In this document: in pieces, positions 44,912 through 57,356 of the stretch | How the letters are laid out: every line of letters begins with the position of its first letter | Position numbering within the stretch: the stretch's first letter is position 1 | NCBI GenBank assembly: GCA_905331475.1 | Contig: CAJNYU010000063.1 | Coordinates: forward strand, 1 to 64,000 | Source of the DNA: Rotaria socialis | Lineage: Eukaryota; Rotifera; Eurotatoria; Philodinida; Philodinidae | Length of the DNA stretch: 64,000 nucleotides | Reading direction: 5' to 3' | Notes under the pieces: generated by a model | Seen by the model: the letters and a program-made list of their open reading frames with translations, nothing else | Told to the model about the DNA's origin: nothing | Databases searched by the model: none | Made by a program: the position numbers and the translations under genes

Positions 44912-47662
44912 AAATAAAGGTGATGGCTTCTATTCGTTTTTTCTTTCGTGTAATTTTTATATTCTCTCTTGCGCATTTGTGTTTGGTTTAAACAGAGTAA
45001 TAGACTCGAAGAATATTATTCTTCATGGATCAGTCTACAAGAACAGATTTGATTCTTTTTGTAATAAATATCTGTTCGTTTTTTGGTAACGGTTATCAGT
45101 TATATTTTGTATCGAATAATTGTGTTTCATTGATGCATATTAATATAGCTGTATTGTTTAATTGTTGTTAATATATTGAAAATGTATTTATTTTTGTCAG
45201 CGTTGTAGATAAAGTCATGTAAAAAACCTGATTGTACAAGAAACGAATTTTTTTATTAAATAATCGGCTTTATTTACGACTTATTGTCGATTTATTCCGA
45301 TGGTAAAGGACTTTTTTCTTTTGATTCCTATTCTAAGCAGTATGTCTCCGTTTTGAGATATCCATATACATGTTGCAGTTATTTGTCAATATTTTACTGA
45401 TTTTTTTCAGATTAGACACAAAAAAAAACAGAACGAAAACTACTCATGCTTTCAAATAGCAATGAATATTGCGGTTTTCATCAATCATAAGAGAACTACG
45501 AGGTTTATAAAGTGATATGTGGGATTTTATAGATGTTGAGTGGATTAACAAGATCAATAACTCACACTAGTTAGATCGACGGCAAAGTTGCAATTGTTTC
45601 ACCAGTCTCAATAATATGATCTACTGATCTTAGATAGACGCAAAATAAACGAAGACAATGCAAATGAACTACGCTTAATCGCATGGTGACTTTTGTTTTT
45701 CAATCGTTCCATAAATTTTCTTAGGGGCCATGGTTCCGACATTTTTTTAAAAATCGGTCCTATAATAGACTACACTCTAAGTCTTTTCCCTATGGTCCTG
45801 TATATTTTGAACGCTGAGGATACTTGTGAAAACTACTTTGCTCGTATTGCAAATATTATCATTACCGCAGATTTGGAATCAGTCCCACCTTTGATCACTA
45901 ATCCCAATTAATAAAAACAAAAAACAATACAACAGGATTTTATTTTTGTTGGAAACTTTATCGAAGATTTTCACATAGGAGTGTAGATGCGATCGAGAGC
46001 AATTCTGATTCACGTTCATATTCACAGAAGCAAATAGCCAGAAGCACGTGGCGAGAGACGTCCATACTATTTCACTTGTCGAAATTTCATCATTTTGCTG
46101 TTCATAAAAAAACAGTTCCGGTTGTGATTTTAAATAGAAGGTAAATAATTTTTTTTTTCATGTTGTATCTCAAATACTAGACTTTTGTTTATATTTATGT
46201 GAAAGTGTACGTGTACAGCAGTTTGAATTAAATCAAACATGAATAAACTCTATTTCTCTTTGAAGAGAAAACAATTATTTCATTATTTTTCAAAAATCGA
46301 AAATATTCTTTTATTTGGTTCATGCTGTGCGTAGAGTAAAATGTTACCTATCATCTAAAATGTTCTTTTTTATCGTTTTAGAAGAACCTAACGGCTGTCT
46401 TAGTGGAAATCAGTCTTCCATAATAATATAGATTTCCTATATAGTTGAAGAATATTCTTGTATTAACGAATGACTCAGAATTCCTATACATTGCTATTTT
46501 TGTTTTTGAAAAAGTGTTGCTACGCGAAATCAGTTCATTACATTTCTATTAAAAGTAATTCAAAAAATAGCAATGATTATTGCTATTTTAGTCATGAGTG
46601 AAATTTATAGAACCAAGAAAAAGATAGAAAATTACTAGTTACATTAATTTTTACCGTAAAAAAGAATCATAATTTCAATTCCTGTTAGCCTTAATGCGAA
46701 TCGTTTTGGAATAAAAGTAGTGATATACCTGAGACAGGTATTCCGTACAGAATTCATAACTGCATGAAAGCTCGCGTGTTCCATCATAAAAAATAGATTC
46801 TACTTTTCAATATAAAGATTTGTTTATAGTGTGGAAAACGGGCTTTCATGTTACTATTTATTCTCTCCGGAAAGCTTGGTTTCAAAATAGCACAATCCTT
46901 TAAAGCAACACGCCGATTGGTGAATACGGGCTGAGATACATAAACCATATTTGGCATCAATAGATATAAAAAAAAAAACTTAGATGATGGGCATATTTCA
47001 AGCTGGAATATATTAAATGTGTTAATGCTACAGTAGTAAGCAAGGATAGGATCCAATAAATAACGATTGATTGATTAATCGATCAAACTCAAAGAGAAGT
47101 CTCTTGAGAATAATGAAAAAATGTTTCGCATCGCCATCTACCGAAGAATTATTTTTTTTCCTTACACATTTGTAATTCTCATCATTTCATTATTGAAAAG
47201 CAAAATATGCATATAACATGTATAAAATTGTATTGTCACTTCGTTTATCTAAAGAAATGTCAAAAGCTACATAGAAGCATCATTAAATTGCGGCTTACAG
47301 TTGATATCATTGTATTAAAATGATAACAAAATTGAAATACTATACCTGTCAATATTTACTAATGCACTACTGCCATCTAGAGAAACTTATTTAATAGAAA
47401 AGTGAAATTGCAAAAAAATCTACAAAATTTATTTTGGAATAATAATAGTAAGATTAACATCTCATCAAAAATTTCTGATTCAATCAATCGGACTTGTTTT
47501 TTTGATTATCATTAATCAAATAAAATAAGATTTTTTAGATGCGTATGTGTTTTTTATGGTAGCTGCATTTCTTTTACTTTCGTTTATTTGATATTCACAG
47601 GTGTAACGATCCAACGATTGACCCTCATTTGTTTTTAACTTTGAATTTTTCTTCACGAGAAA
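44912..47662. other. No gene seen
   Basis: 2.75 kb of AT-rich DNA. A minus-strand open frame at 46784-47056 and a plus-strand frame at 45693-45911 have no recognisable domain or splice partner. Confidence 0.45.
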
Positions 47663-48222
47663 ATGTGCGAAAATACTCATCATGATAATAGCTCAACAAA
47701 ATGCTTATGTCCATATTGTTCAGGAAGTACGAAATTATCAACTACTTGTCTATACGACTATTTATTAGAATATTTTATTCATAGGTATTGCAAGAGGACT
47801 TACATCGATGAATGATAAGAACGTTTCTGAATGCAATCAATTAGTCGATAGTTATGATAATGATAAACCAGAAAATTTTGATCAACTATCAGCTAAACTT
47901 GATTATCTAAATCCTGTTCAATGTTTTGATATACTTGATAAATTGTGCAAAAAATATTCATCGTAATAATTTGATTTTATCTTAAACATCCAGATGCTAT
48001 GAAAATCTCATTTTGTTTCTGTTTAGTACAGCAAAAAATAATGAACTTGATGATTTAATTCTCAAATTCATAGTTCGATTTCGAATTAATGGTGGATTTT
48101 TCCTTTCCCTTAAAGAGCCTCAAAATCGTCGGCAATATCTTTTACGACAGCTTACTAATTCAATATTGATCAGCAAAGACAATATCGAAAAAGCTAATTT
48201 AACACCAAATGACATCCTTTAA
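47663..48222 (+). CDS. Unknown small protein, three exons
   Basis: Exons 47663-47726, 47785-47962 and 48027-48222 join in phase to 145 residues, with 58 and 64 bp introns ending in CATAG and TTTAG. The N-terminus has a CLCPYC cluster that could bind a metal. The middle (QLVDSYDNDKPENFDQLSAK) is acidic. The C-terminal half is helical with a conserved-looking FIVRFRINGGFFLSLK and LTNSILISKDNIEKANL. No signal peptide or membrane segment is seen. I do not recognise the family. The consistent phase over three exons and the protein-like composition argue that it is real. Confidence 0.6.
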
Positions 48223-48918
48223 TACATTAGGCGTCCATTTATTCAAGCAAAAACAGACAAAATTTTGATATCTTCCGAAAACTTCTATTCTATGTTTTTA
48301 TATCTCTTTGCTCATATTGATTTTTACATTATGCATTAACGAAATTTTGTTTTCAATTCGTCTGTGAGACAAAGATTTCTAATAAACATCTTTACATAAA
48401 AAAAAAACATTGTTCTTGCTTAAGTTACGTTGTATGTCCCAATTAGTACAAATACATAAACATCATACAGGTGCCTTTGATTTCACACGGTGGTTGCATG
48501 TTTCCTCAATTATCGAAAAGTCTGTATATGCGTATGGTTGACAGCTTGAGATCGGTCAAAATTAGTTTAGCTTCTGTTGAAGCAAAAAGATCTTTCAAAC
48601 GAACCATACAGTAATACAAAGGGAAAAAAATTATAAGCTAAAATATTTTCAAGCCAGCATGGAATCCGCTGGGTGGGTCTTTTCTCATAAACAGCAAGAA
48701 GAGAAAAAAATGATAAAAGAGAGAAACAGAGGAAATAACCAAAAAGAAAAAGAAACGAACTATCACGGCGGATTGCATGCAAGCGTATGATTGATCTCAA
48801 GAAGAAAAATAGCAGCGGCATGTGAGAGTAACTCGTATTTATTTGATAAAAGCCTTGTTACTATGTAAGTAATGTGTATTTTAGATTCAAATACATAGAA
48901 ATAGAAAACGACATCGTA
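48223..48918. other. No gene; intergenic
   Basis: It holds a likely polyadenylation region for the upstream gene (AATAAA at 48380) and the 5' flank of the calcium sensor. A minus-strand open frame at 48567-48821 is not credible. Confidence 0.45.
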
Positions 48919-50085
48919 ATGGGATTAAACCAAGTGAAACTTGAGGACCAAGTTCATGAATCGATAGCAAAATATACGGAATTGAAACGTGATGACATGC
49001 GCATATGGCAAGACCGTTTTACTCAGCAATGCAGTCCAGGTTCGACAACAATGAACAAAGAACAATTTTGCAAATTCTATCAAGAACTTCGCCCAACTGA
49101 AAATGTGAAACGTTTAAGTGAATATATTTTTCGAGCATTCGATTTAAATGGTGATCATGGTATAACATTTTCTGAAGTATGTTTTATGTATTTTAATAAT
49201 GCTATTCAAATTGGCAGGATCTTGAAGATGAATAGATTTTCACAACAAAATTAAAGAATAGTCTTGCTACAGGGCAGAAATAATAGGATTTACCTGACGA
49301 GCTTATAGAATAAGAATCCCATTGAATAGAAGAAGAATAATAATAATAATCAAAATGCTTGATTACTTTACATCCTATATGATACAAAAGATTATTATTG
49401 GTGTTTTTCATGAAGAACATTTTCCAGATAAAAAATTGGTTGAAAAGAATACAAAAGAGCCTTTGATGATGCATGAAAAATGTCCAACGATGACAATCTA
49501 TTACATCCGACTTCTAGTTCTTTCGCTTGTCTGTATGTTTGTCTCATCTCCATGTACTAACACTCTTCTATAAATGACAGGAACATCATGTTTCTCTTTT
49601 ACGGATGTAATCTATCTTGACTCTTGACGTAGTAAGAGACTATCATACGATAATAACAGATATGAAACATGCGAATAGATAATCTACATCAGTTGTTTCT
49701 CTGAGAATCGACAAGTCTTGTCTATGTTGACAGTTCTATTTTTATCGAAATATACTTTCTTTCTAAATAGTTTTTAATGGCCTATGTTTCGACAACTGAA
49801 GCACCATTAGAGGATAAACTTCGCTATGCATTCAATGTTTACGATATAGATCGAAACTGTTCAATTGATCGAGCTGAAATTTTATTTATTTTACATGCAA
49901 TGTTTGAATTATTGGGTATGAGTGATGATAAAGCACGGAAATATTCATACGAACAATGTGCAGACACAATCATGAAAAATCTTGATGTCAATGAAGATCA
50001 ACATATATCCAAAGAAGAATTTATTCAAGGTTTAATACGAGATCCATTTTTACAAAGTCTTATGAATCCATTTCAGCATGTTTAA
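48919..50085 (+). CDS. Neuronal calcium sensor family EF-hand protein
   Basis: Exons 48919-49176 and 49771-50085 join in phase (GAA|GTATGT donor, AAATAG acceptor) to 190 residues, the length of NCS-1/frequenin. The start at ATG 48919 gives MGLNQ, leaving glycine 2 available for myristoylation as in the family; an in-frame extension upstream would lose this. EF-hand 1 is degenerate with the family CSPG insertion. EF-hand 2 (DLNGDHGITFSE) is canonical, EF-hand 3 (DIDRNCSIDRAE) has serine in place of the usual glycine at loop position 7, and EF-hand 4 is DVNEDQHISKEE. Such proteins sense calcium at membranes and regulate channels, kinases or receptor kinases, mainly in neurons. It may belong to the hippocalcin/VILIP, NCS-1 or recoverin branch; sequence alone did not settle which. 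The 594 bp intron contains no recognisable feature. Confidence 0.88.
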
Positions 50086-50520
50086 TTAACTATAGATTTA
50101 TATGGAAGAGAGAAGAAGAAGAAAAAAAATACATGTTTTTTTTACAAATTATCGTATTGTGTTATTCGTTCGTGTGATTTATTGGTCTTCTCACTTTTCT
50201 GTTTCTTTTTCCTTTTATTTTTTTCTCTTTTTTTCATAATTTAATGAGAACAGCAGGAGAGCAAGAGTGGTTCTGATTAAAAGAAACGAAAACTGCAAGC
50301 AGTGAAGCACAATACAGAATCATTCAATTGTTATATGAGCAAATTTTGCAAAGACGAAATGAAATAAAAACCAAAGTGTAACTTAGGTTATACTAATATT
50401 AACTGTCAAAGTAAATATCATTTAATTGTTAATTGAAATGTTCGATATTTATGATATTGGTTATAACTGTGACAGTAGCCATATGGTGTTGTGTGTGATT
50501 CGTCGTGAAAATGAACTACT
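50086..50520. other. No gene; 3' flank of calcium sensor
   Basis: A/G-rich then T-rich untranslated-like sequence with an AATAAA at 50363-50368. Nothing else was seen. Confidence 0.45.
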
Positions 50521-50877
50521 AACGAGGGAAGGCCCCTGCTCGTGTCTCTGAGATTTTAGCCAAAAATAAATGGGTGTGCCAAGTCAAGTATTGATATCTC
50601 AAATATATACAAATTAGCGGCCCAGAGAAAACGAATCAAAACGTTTAAGTGAACACATCTTGTAATAATCTGAGGGGTAACACGGGCGAGTTTTTTTTTG
50701 GTGATAAAGTACTGGTGGTACCGCTCAGAGTATTAAAAAGTTTGTTGGCTTAAATTTTTTTATTCCTTTTCTCTGGGTCGCTAATTTGTATATATTTGAG
50801 ATGCCAATACTTGACCTGACACACCCATTCACTTTTGGTTACAATCTCAGAGGCACACTCAGGGATCTTCCCTCGTC
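50521..50877. mobile_element. MITE with ~125 bp inverted repeats
   Basis: Left arm from AACGAGGGAAGG (50521) and right arm, in complement, from GACGAGGGAAG (50877) match over about 125 bp. Shared words are CTCTGAGATT, AATGGGTGTG, GTCAAGTATTG and CTCAAATATATACAAATTAG. The unpaired centre is about 110 bp. No target duplication is obvious and no protein is encoded, so the superfamily is not assigned. Confidence 0.72.
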
Positions 50878-51174
50878 AGTGCACCTGAAAATTTCGGTTA
50901 CTTTTGGTTTTTAAATGAAGTAAGTAATGCAACAGTGCTGTGCATTTTTCGGAGCAATTAACAAAGAAATTATTTTCTCGTTATATAATGATTTCATGTT
51001 AGTTAATAATAGGAAATAGGATTATAATCTAAGCTACTTTATCACACATAATGCATGACGTTTTGATTATCGTCTCTATATAATTTTTGATAAATTCTTC
51101 AACTTAACTTATTCAACGAAAAAACAGAACAGAATCGAAAATTGTATAACGTAATACTTAACTAATATCGAAAT
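50878..51174. other. No gene; 5' flank of next gene
   Basis: About 300 bp of AT-rich sequence between the MITE and the ATG at 51175. It presumably contains the promoter of that gene. Confidence 0.4.
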
Positions 51175-52473
51175 ATGTATGCTGATCATAATATGCATTT
51201 CTGGCCATCAGGACATTGTTGTAACGAATCTTTATTGTCGCGCGATATGGATAGTTTGATTGAAGCGATGGCGGTTCGTGAACTTCGTTCAAAACGTCTC
51301 TATCAACGGTATATTTTGCCATCAGACGTATTTTGTCGTACAAACACATACAAACCAATTCCAATGCCACAGCCAATACCTACTCGATTCAGTAGTTTCA
51401 ATATAGATCGTTCTCTTGACATGCGTCCTATACTACCGAAACCTATAACACCAGTTGAATTGCCACGTATCAATCTTACGCGTTACCAATCACCTTTATT
51501 TTGTCAACATTGCTGTCGTCATGATTTTCCAAGTTTAAATTCATATAATCGTGAGCCATCGTTTTTTCCTCTAGCACAACATTATTATCGTTTTCAAATT
51601 GATTATGAAAGATTTCATCAAAATAAAAGTTATACTACAAGACAATTGAATTTAAAACGCCGTTGGAAAGCCTACGGTTTTATATTGATATTTTATTTTA
51701 TGTTAAAAAGAAATTTGCGTGTAGCAAAAAAAAAAAAGACCTATTATCATCGTGATTATTGTCGTATTCGTTTTCTTGAATTGTTAACAGCTGTACATCG
51801 AGTTTATCTCGAACCGAATTCTCCTATCTATAAGGCTCTATCATATGTTGTTAATCATTCATCTCAATTGTTAAATGAAGAACAGTTATTTCATTGTGCA
51901 GAAACCATTATAAACAATATATCAGATTTCTTACCTCATAATGGCATTTTAGGTACAAATAGCGATGATTCAGTTCTAATTTATTTACTGAACTGTTCTC
52001 TTGAACAATATCCACCAACATACTTGTGGTCTATTGAAAGGCATCTTCTTTCAATGAGTTATACAAAGATGAAAGCAAAAGGCCTGACACAATTAGATCA
52101 TTTCACAACAAAATTTGTGCTCATATCAACATTTATATTTCGTTGTTTAATTAAAACACTTCTATTAAAACCAGTTAAATATCGTTTAAGACGTGGACAA
52201 CTGAATCGTACGCAATGGGTAAACACGCGTCTGTTATCCACATTGATACTTTGTGTAGCACGTCATGCGGTTTTATACAACGAAACAACTCATTTGCCAA
52301 TGCCATTTCCGTTTGAAATGAAAAATTATTTAATGGATGACGAGAAATTAGAAAAAGTTTTTAAAAACATTAACCAACTAATTGAATCTACAGCACCGAA
52401 ACTTAGCTCGTGGTCTTGTGAATATGCTGATCGATTACAACGTCGTATAAGCAAAATGAAAATGCGAAAATAA
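51175..52473 (+). CDS. Unknown 432-residue single-exon protein
   Basis: An uninterrupted frame from ATG 51175 encodes 432 residues with ordinary amino-acid composition. The N-terminal third is proline-rich and low in helix (IPMPQPIPTRF, RPILPKPITPVELP), with a CQHCC cluster near residue 110. A hydrophobic patch GFILIFYFMLKR followed by KKKK lies near residue 165. The rest is strongly helical with a second hydrophobic helix (FVLISTFIFRCLIKTLLL) and a C-terminal basic tail. No signal peptide is seen. The two hydrophobic stretches may be buried helices rather than membrane spans. I do not recognise the family. The length of the frame in AT-rich DNA makes a real gene very likely. It may be intronless by retroposition. 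Confidence 0.75.
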   Translation: MYADHNMHFWPSGHCCNESLLSRDMDSLIEAMAVRELRSKRLYQRYILPSDVFCRTNTYKPIPMPQPIPTRFSSFNIDRSLDMRPILPKPITPVELPRINLTRYQSPLFCQHCCRHDFPSLNSYNREPSFFPLAQHYYRFQIDYERFHQNKSYTTRQLNLKRRWKAYGFILIFYFMLKRNLRVAKKKKTYYHRDYCRIRFLELLTAVHRVYLEPNSPIYKALSYVVNHSSQLLNEEQLFHCAETIINNISDFLPHNGILGTNSDDSVLIYLLNCSLEQYPPTYLWSIERHLLSMSYTKMKAKGLTQLDHFTTKFVLISTFIFRCLIKTLLLKPVKYRLRRGQLNRTQWVNTRLLSTLILCVARHAVLYNETTHLPMPFPFEMKNYLMDDEKLEKVFKNINQLIESTAPKLSSWSCEYADRLQRRISKMKMRK

Positions 52474-54015
52474 AAATAAAAGATGTTAATTATATCTTGA
52501 AGCCAATTACACTGTGTGATCTTCTGTCATTTGAAAGAAAAAAAAAGAATCGGTTTTAATTTCTGATTTGTTTTCCCATGTAAAATAGTTTTCTCTATAC
52601 TGTCTGAACTAATATGTACAAATCTACTCAATATAATCAACTAAATTTTAGTTTCATGGGAAAATATTTACCGACTTCTAATAAAAAAAAGTCACAATAC
52701 TAGAATTTAGCTTTCAATGAAACCAAAGTTGTTGCTTTTATTATATTTCATGTGCTCCTAAGAAGTATCATCGAAACAAGAACTACTGTAGACACTACTG
52801 ATACTGTGACAGTTTAAATGAATGAAGATATATGCCAGCATTTACTAGCTTGTTTATGTTTTCTCGACCATGAATATAACTTCTAACGTAAGAGTGCATT
52901 GAAGAGTTCAATATCAATGACAGAAAAAGACACCAGTTAAAAATCAAACTTTCTCACATCACTATACTATCGAAATATTTATTGCAATGGCCAATACACA
53001 GTGGTGATGCTTCAATAAAATTAAAAGCAAGCACCAGACGTCACGAACAAATATTATTTTCTTCACATTGCTAACATAGGACTCTTAGGAAACTTCTGTA
53101 GTGTACACAGTTACCGTGAAGAAATAGTAGTAGTTGAATACTATTGTTTTACGAGTAACAATAGTGTGATCTTTTGGTTTCGAATAGGATGTAACCGTTA
53201 TTGTGTCATTCTCAAATTAATAGAGTTAGATGACGAATTAATGTATAGAAAAAGAAAGTAACGGCATAGTAAATGAGTGTGAAACTGTAAATAATTTTTT
53301 TTATAGATATGAATGGCATCCATTTGGGTTTTTTCTTACATTCTCTACAATGTTATTTTGTATCTGTTGATTTTATCAGCGTTTAATTCTATGAATAATG
53401 TAGTTTTCATGTCAAACCTAACCAGTCTTCGTTGATTATTTTCGTCGAAATGTTTCGACATTCTGATACAGAACTAAAATTTGGTATTTATTTTCGAGTT
53501 CATTCATGTATCGCTCACCTGGGGATACTTACTAATATTGGTGTTAGCTTTAAAAATTAGATAGTAATACTCGATCTAGATTTTCAATGCGTCCAATTTA
53601 GAATAATAAAGTATCCATCTCTAAAACAAACTTGTGCGAAATGAGTAATAAGCGCTTATGATCCGTCTGATACATCGTTTTATTTCAGCTAGACACTAGC
53701 GATTTTGGTACGTCATAATTTCTCTTCTGTTCGTTTGCGTCATGCATACATGATTATTTTAAAATATTAGTCAGCTCATTAATTTGAGAGTAACAAGAGA
53801 AAATTTCAACGTTCCGGATTTTCCCCCCAATTTGGCTCATAGTATCGAGTGTTGTCAGAGTCGTTTAAAAACGCCTATCGTGACTATGAGATATTATCTA
53901 CAGTGTGAAAAATGTTTCTACTCCATTTCGTATATAAGTATAATGAGCTTTCTGTTTTACGTATAATATTAACAAGACGTTTACATTCTATTGAACTGTG
54001 AAACGTTACGTTGCT
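52474..54015. other. No gene seen
   Basis: AT-rich spacer of 1.5 kb between the unknown gene and the protease pseudogene. No feature is supported beyond a probable 3' flank near its start. Confidence 0.45.
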
Positions 54016-55101
54016 ATGGACAAACAGAATTTCGTTTTACACATTGCAATTATAATGATATTGACGAACATCTATGCAGATGGTTTACAAGTTCGAATAG
54101 CTTCATTGCGCTCGATGTTTAATAAAACGAAGAGCGTAATAGTCAAGATACAGTACACTAACAATCGCACTCAATCAATATCTATTTTTAAATAGTGTTT
54201 GCCAAACAGTGAAACACATGATCCATTATTCAGAATAACATGTAACGGTACTCCTGTTGATTATGTCGACCCGTTAATGAAACGGCGTGCACCAACTAGT
54301 GGTGATGTAATCTCTCTAGTATCAGGAAAAGCTATTGTCGCTACCGCTCAACTTTCATCAGCGTATGATATGTCTAAAACTGGCAATTATTTAATTCAAT
54401 ACGATATGCCAACATAACGTGTCCTGTTTCAGTCTGTTCAAACATCGAGAAGTATTGCTACAGATCCCAATAGTATCCTTCAAATAGGTCTGGAGTCAAA
54501 CAATCTTCAATAGACCATAGAAGGTCGTTCTAATAACCAGTTCGAACAATTTAATATTACGAAGGTACAACCAACAGTAGCAACCCATAGTTATATTTAT
54601 TGTTCTACAAGTAATATGAAAGATCTGATTAACACTGCATTTTCTTCGGCTCGTTCATATGCCGATAGCTCTGTTACTTATTTGAGTAATATTTCACCCT
54701 CTGGAACAATCCGCTATAAGACTTGGTTTGGCACATATACATCAGCCAATTGGAATACGGTAAAGACGCACTATCAAAATATTAAAAATACATATAATTT
54801 CCAAGCTCTAGTTTTCAGTTGTGAATGCACCATTGCAAATACCTATGCTTACGTTTACTCAAATCGTCCGTAGACAATCTATTTATGTCCTTTGTTCTGG
54901 TCAACTCCGACGATAGGCACTGATTCACAAGCTGGTACAATCATTCGCGAGACCTCACATTTCTTAGTGGTTGCTAATACTCTAGACAATGCATATGGCC
55001 AGTCACTAAGCAAAAACTTGGCTACAACCAATCCATTGAAAGCCATCTAAAACGCTGATAGTCGCGAATATTTTGCCGAGAACAATGCCCTGTTCAAATA
55101 A
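54016..55101 (+). pseudogene. M35 (aspzincin/deuterolysin-like) metalloprotease remnant
   Basis: One reading frame runs from ATG 54016 to the TAA at 55099-55101. It is interrupted by five stops (54193 TAG, 54415 TAA, 54511 TAG, 54871 TAG, 55048 TAA) and has no frameshift. The order is a signal-peptide-like start, the family prodomain pattern (LFRITCNGTPVDYV, MKRRAPTSGD, AQLSSAYDMSKTGNY), and the catalytic part. The catalytic part has TIYLCPLFW, GTDSQAGTIIRETSHF, ANTLDNAYGQ and NADSREYFAEN. The zinc motif HExxH is changed to RETSH (first histidine replaced by arginine at 54946-54948), although the later aspartate-containing AYGQ region remains. Active members are secreted zinc endopeptidases known mainly in fungi and bacteria, so an original horizontal acquisition is plausible. 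It is not functional as it stands. Confidence 0.82.
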
Positions 55102-56932
55102 TAGGCTGAAACGAATTTTAAAATTAAGCAAGAACTGCATTATGCTTATCATTGAATATACTATTTATTTCTGTGTATTTAGAACGATGGGTGACATACA
55201 TATACATATACCGTGAAGTGCAGAAAAGAATTGCCGTTGCACCTACGTATTTTCTCGAGTCATATATGTGAAGCTCATGAACGGATTCTTCTGAAACTTT
55301 TATCAGTAATTAAGGATGTGCTATAGATTTTAATCAGAGCGGAAATCCTCAAAAAGTGTCGTTCAGTAGAGCGAGAGGCATCATGATTCGAATATCTACC
55401 GCTTGTCTAGAATATCAAACAGTCATATTACACTATCACGACTAGGGCAATCGTAGCGATACGAAAATTGTCTTCTTAAAGAAACTCTACGTCCATAGTA
55501 TCTAACGAAATACAAATGAGGTCCAACGACACGGCATTGTAAAAACAAACGGAGAATCACGGTGTATAGAATTCCCAAAAAACATGACGATCGGAGCAAA
55601 TTTTCTAACTATCTTGGCAATGACTTGTCTGGCCGACTTGAAATTTCGATAGTAGACAGACATCGGCTAATAGATAAAATTTTGCCCCATGTGAACAAAT
55701 TCTGAAATTTCATCCTCAGCGTCAAATAGATGTCAAAATTTGAGAAAGTTGTGTTGCATTTCTTTCCCGCTTTAAAAATCGGGAAGATATCGTGTCGAGC
55801 TGAAACTCCGGCTACTGGATCTTGATCCAAAAGGAGGTCCATAGCTTCTTCCACTCTTCTCCAAACACATATTTTAGGCTAGCACATAATCCACGTACAT
55901 AGGCAAAGCGATCTTAAGCTATTTGAGTGTATCGATGAAGCTATAGTGTTTGCTGCTTTTGTTTTGGCTGAAGTAAAAAAAAAGCTAACTATCGATTATT
56001 ATATTGGTGTACTCTTGTGTATATATAATCTATTTATAAAAATAAAAAAAACTTTTAATATTCATCATGTTCAGTAGAATAACTTTATCAAATACTAATG
56101 GCAATTATTTTTGCACACCACTGTATGTACATGTATGGAGTTCTTGTATCATTATCATTCGAATATAATAAAATGCGTGTAGAAACAATCGCTTATATGT
56201 TGTTGTATCACTTTGATATTCTACACTCCATCTTTCCAATTGTGTCTATGATATAAGAGTTCCTTTGCGTACTTTCTAAGTTACGACTACATAAACTTTT
56301 ACATTCTGTAACGAAACTGCCCATCTGCAAAGTTTAATTATAATCCGTTCTACAGCCTACTGTGGTTTAGAAAAAGTAGAAAATGAGCAGATCTATACAC
56401 GTTTAGAAAACGGCATCATTCTTTGAATAAAAACATCCAAGAAGTTGCTATGCAGCTGACTGATGTGTGTGTCTCCTGTTTGCGTTAGAAGAATGCTAGT
56501 ATTTTGAATTGAACGCTATTGTTCCGCTTGAAATTCTCATTATTGTTACCAGACGTTTTATTTCCTAGCATGCTGAGGTCTACAGCTTGTTTCTATAAAC
56601 GACCAGCCTATTGGATAGTGTTTATGTGGCTGCGACCCAAAGATAAATCGATATTTCAGGCATAAATAAAAAAATGAAATCTAAAGTTGCTTGTCTCTTC
56701 ATTCTGAAACTCATCCTCTACCTGCTGCACTTGCTTTCTATATGCACGAAAATACATGTCATGAGCCGACCGTATCAACGGTAGTCTTAGTTAACTATTT
56801 TACCGTTGGGTATGCCTCGTAATTAGCAGTTTTCGGTCATCGAAATGCTAGACCTGAGTCTATTAAGACACAGTCAAGTCACATTTCTTATAGATTTCAT
56901 GGTAAACTGTGTAGATAGTGTTACCAGTGTCT
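55102..56932. other. No gene seen
   Basis: AT-rich. A minus-strand open frame at 55609-55854 has no domain, no ATG-supported exon structure and no neighbour in phase. It is left uncalled. Confidence 0.4.
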
Positions 56933-57354
56933 ATGAAAGAACAATCAATTTACTCAAAGATCATTTATTTATTGGACAAAAATTCATCTTTTACATTACA
57001 ACATGCTTTCCTCAATCAGTTCATATCACAAAAAGAAATAAAATCAATAATAAATGAAGAACAAAAGAGTGAAACAGTACAAGTATGTGTTGTAGAATGA
57101 GCCCATTTCAACAAATACACATGTTTTTTTTCTTGATAATACTAATGAATAATAAATAATATTTTCAGCTATCTATAGCGATGCTTGTTGCGGTGGGTTT
57201 GCAAGAAGAAAAAGAATGTGTAAAGTTACATATTTTAAACCAAGAAGAGAAAAGAAAGTTGGTAAATAAAATACTGAATCATTCAGTTAACAAAAGTTGT
57301 TCTCCACAAAGCTCTACGTGGACAGATTCAGTTGTTCTAATACTATGGAATTAA
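56933..57354 (+). CDS. Unknown small protein, two exons
   Basis: Exons 56933-57082 and 57169-57354 join in phase (CAA|GTATGT donor, TTTTCAG acceptor) to 111 residues. The protein is mostly helical and charged (QKEIKSIINEEQKSETVQ, QEEKECVKLHILNQEEKR) with a cysteine-containing C-terminus ending LILWN. There is no signal peptide or known domain. The first ATG in frame is used, but an upstream exon is possible because a splice-acceptor-like CCAG lies just before it. Its stop is 2 bp from the stop of the convergent MVB12 gene, so the two transcripts must overlap in their 3' untranslated regions. Confidence 0.45.
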
Positions 57355-57356
57355 TA

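Noticed and set aside
46784..47056. Minus-strand 90-codon open frame
   Set aside because: No recognisable domain, no in-phase exons and no ATG-proximal promoter context.
54016..55101. Idea that TAA/TAG are read as glutamine (ciliate-like code) in the M35 gene
   Set aside because: The family context at several stops calls for tryptophan or tyrosine rather than glutamine, the catalytic histidine is also lost, and neighbouring genes use TAA and TAG as normal stops.
55609..55854. Minus-strand 81-codon open frame
   Set aside because: Composition is protein-like, but there is no domain, exon partner or repeat match; not enough to call a gene.
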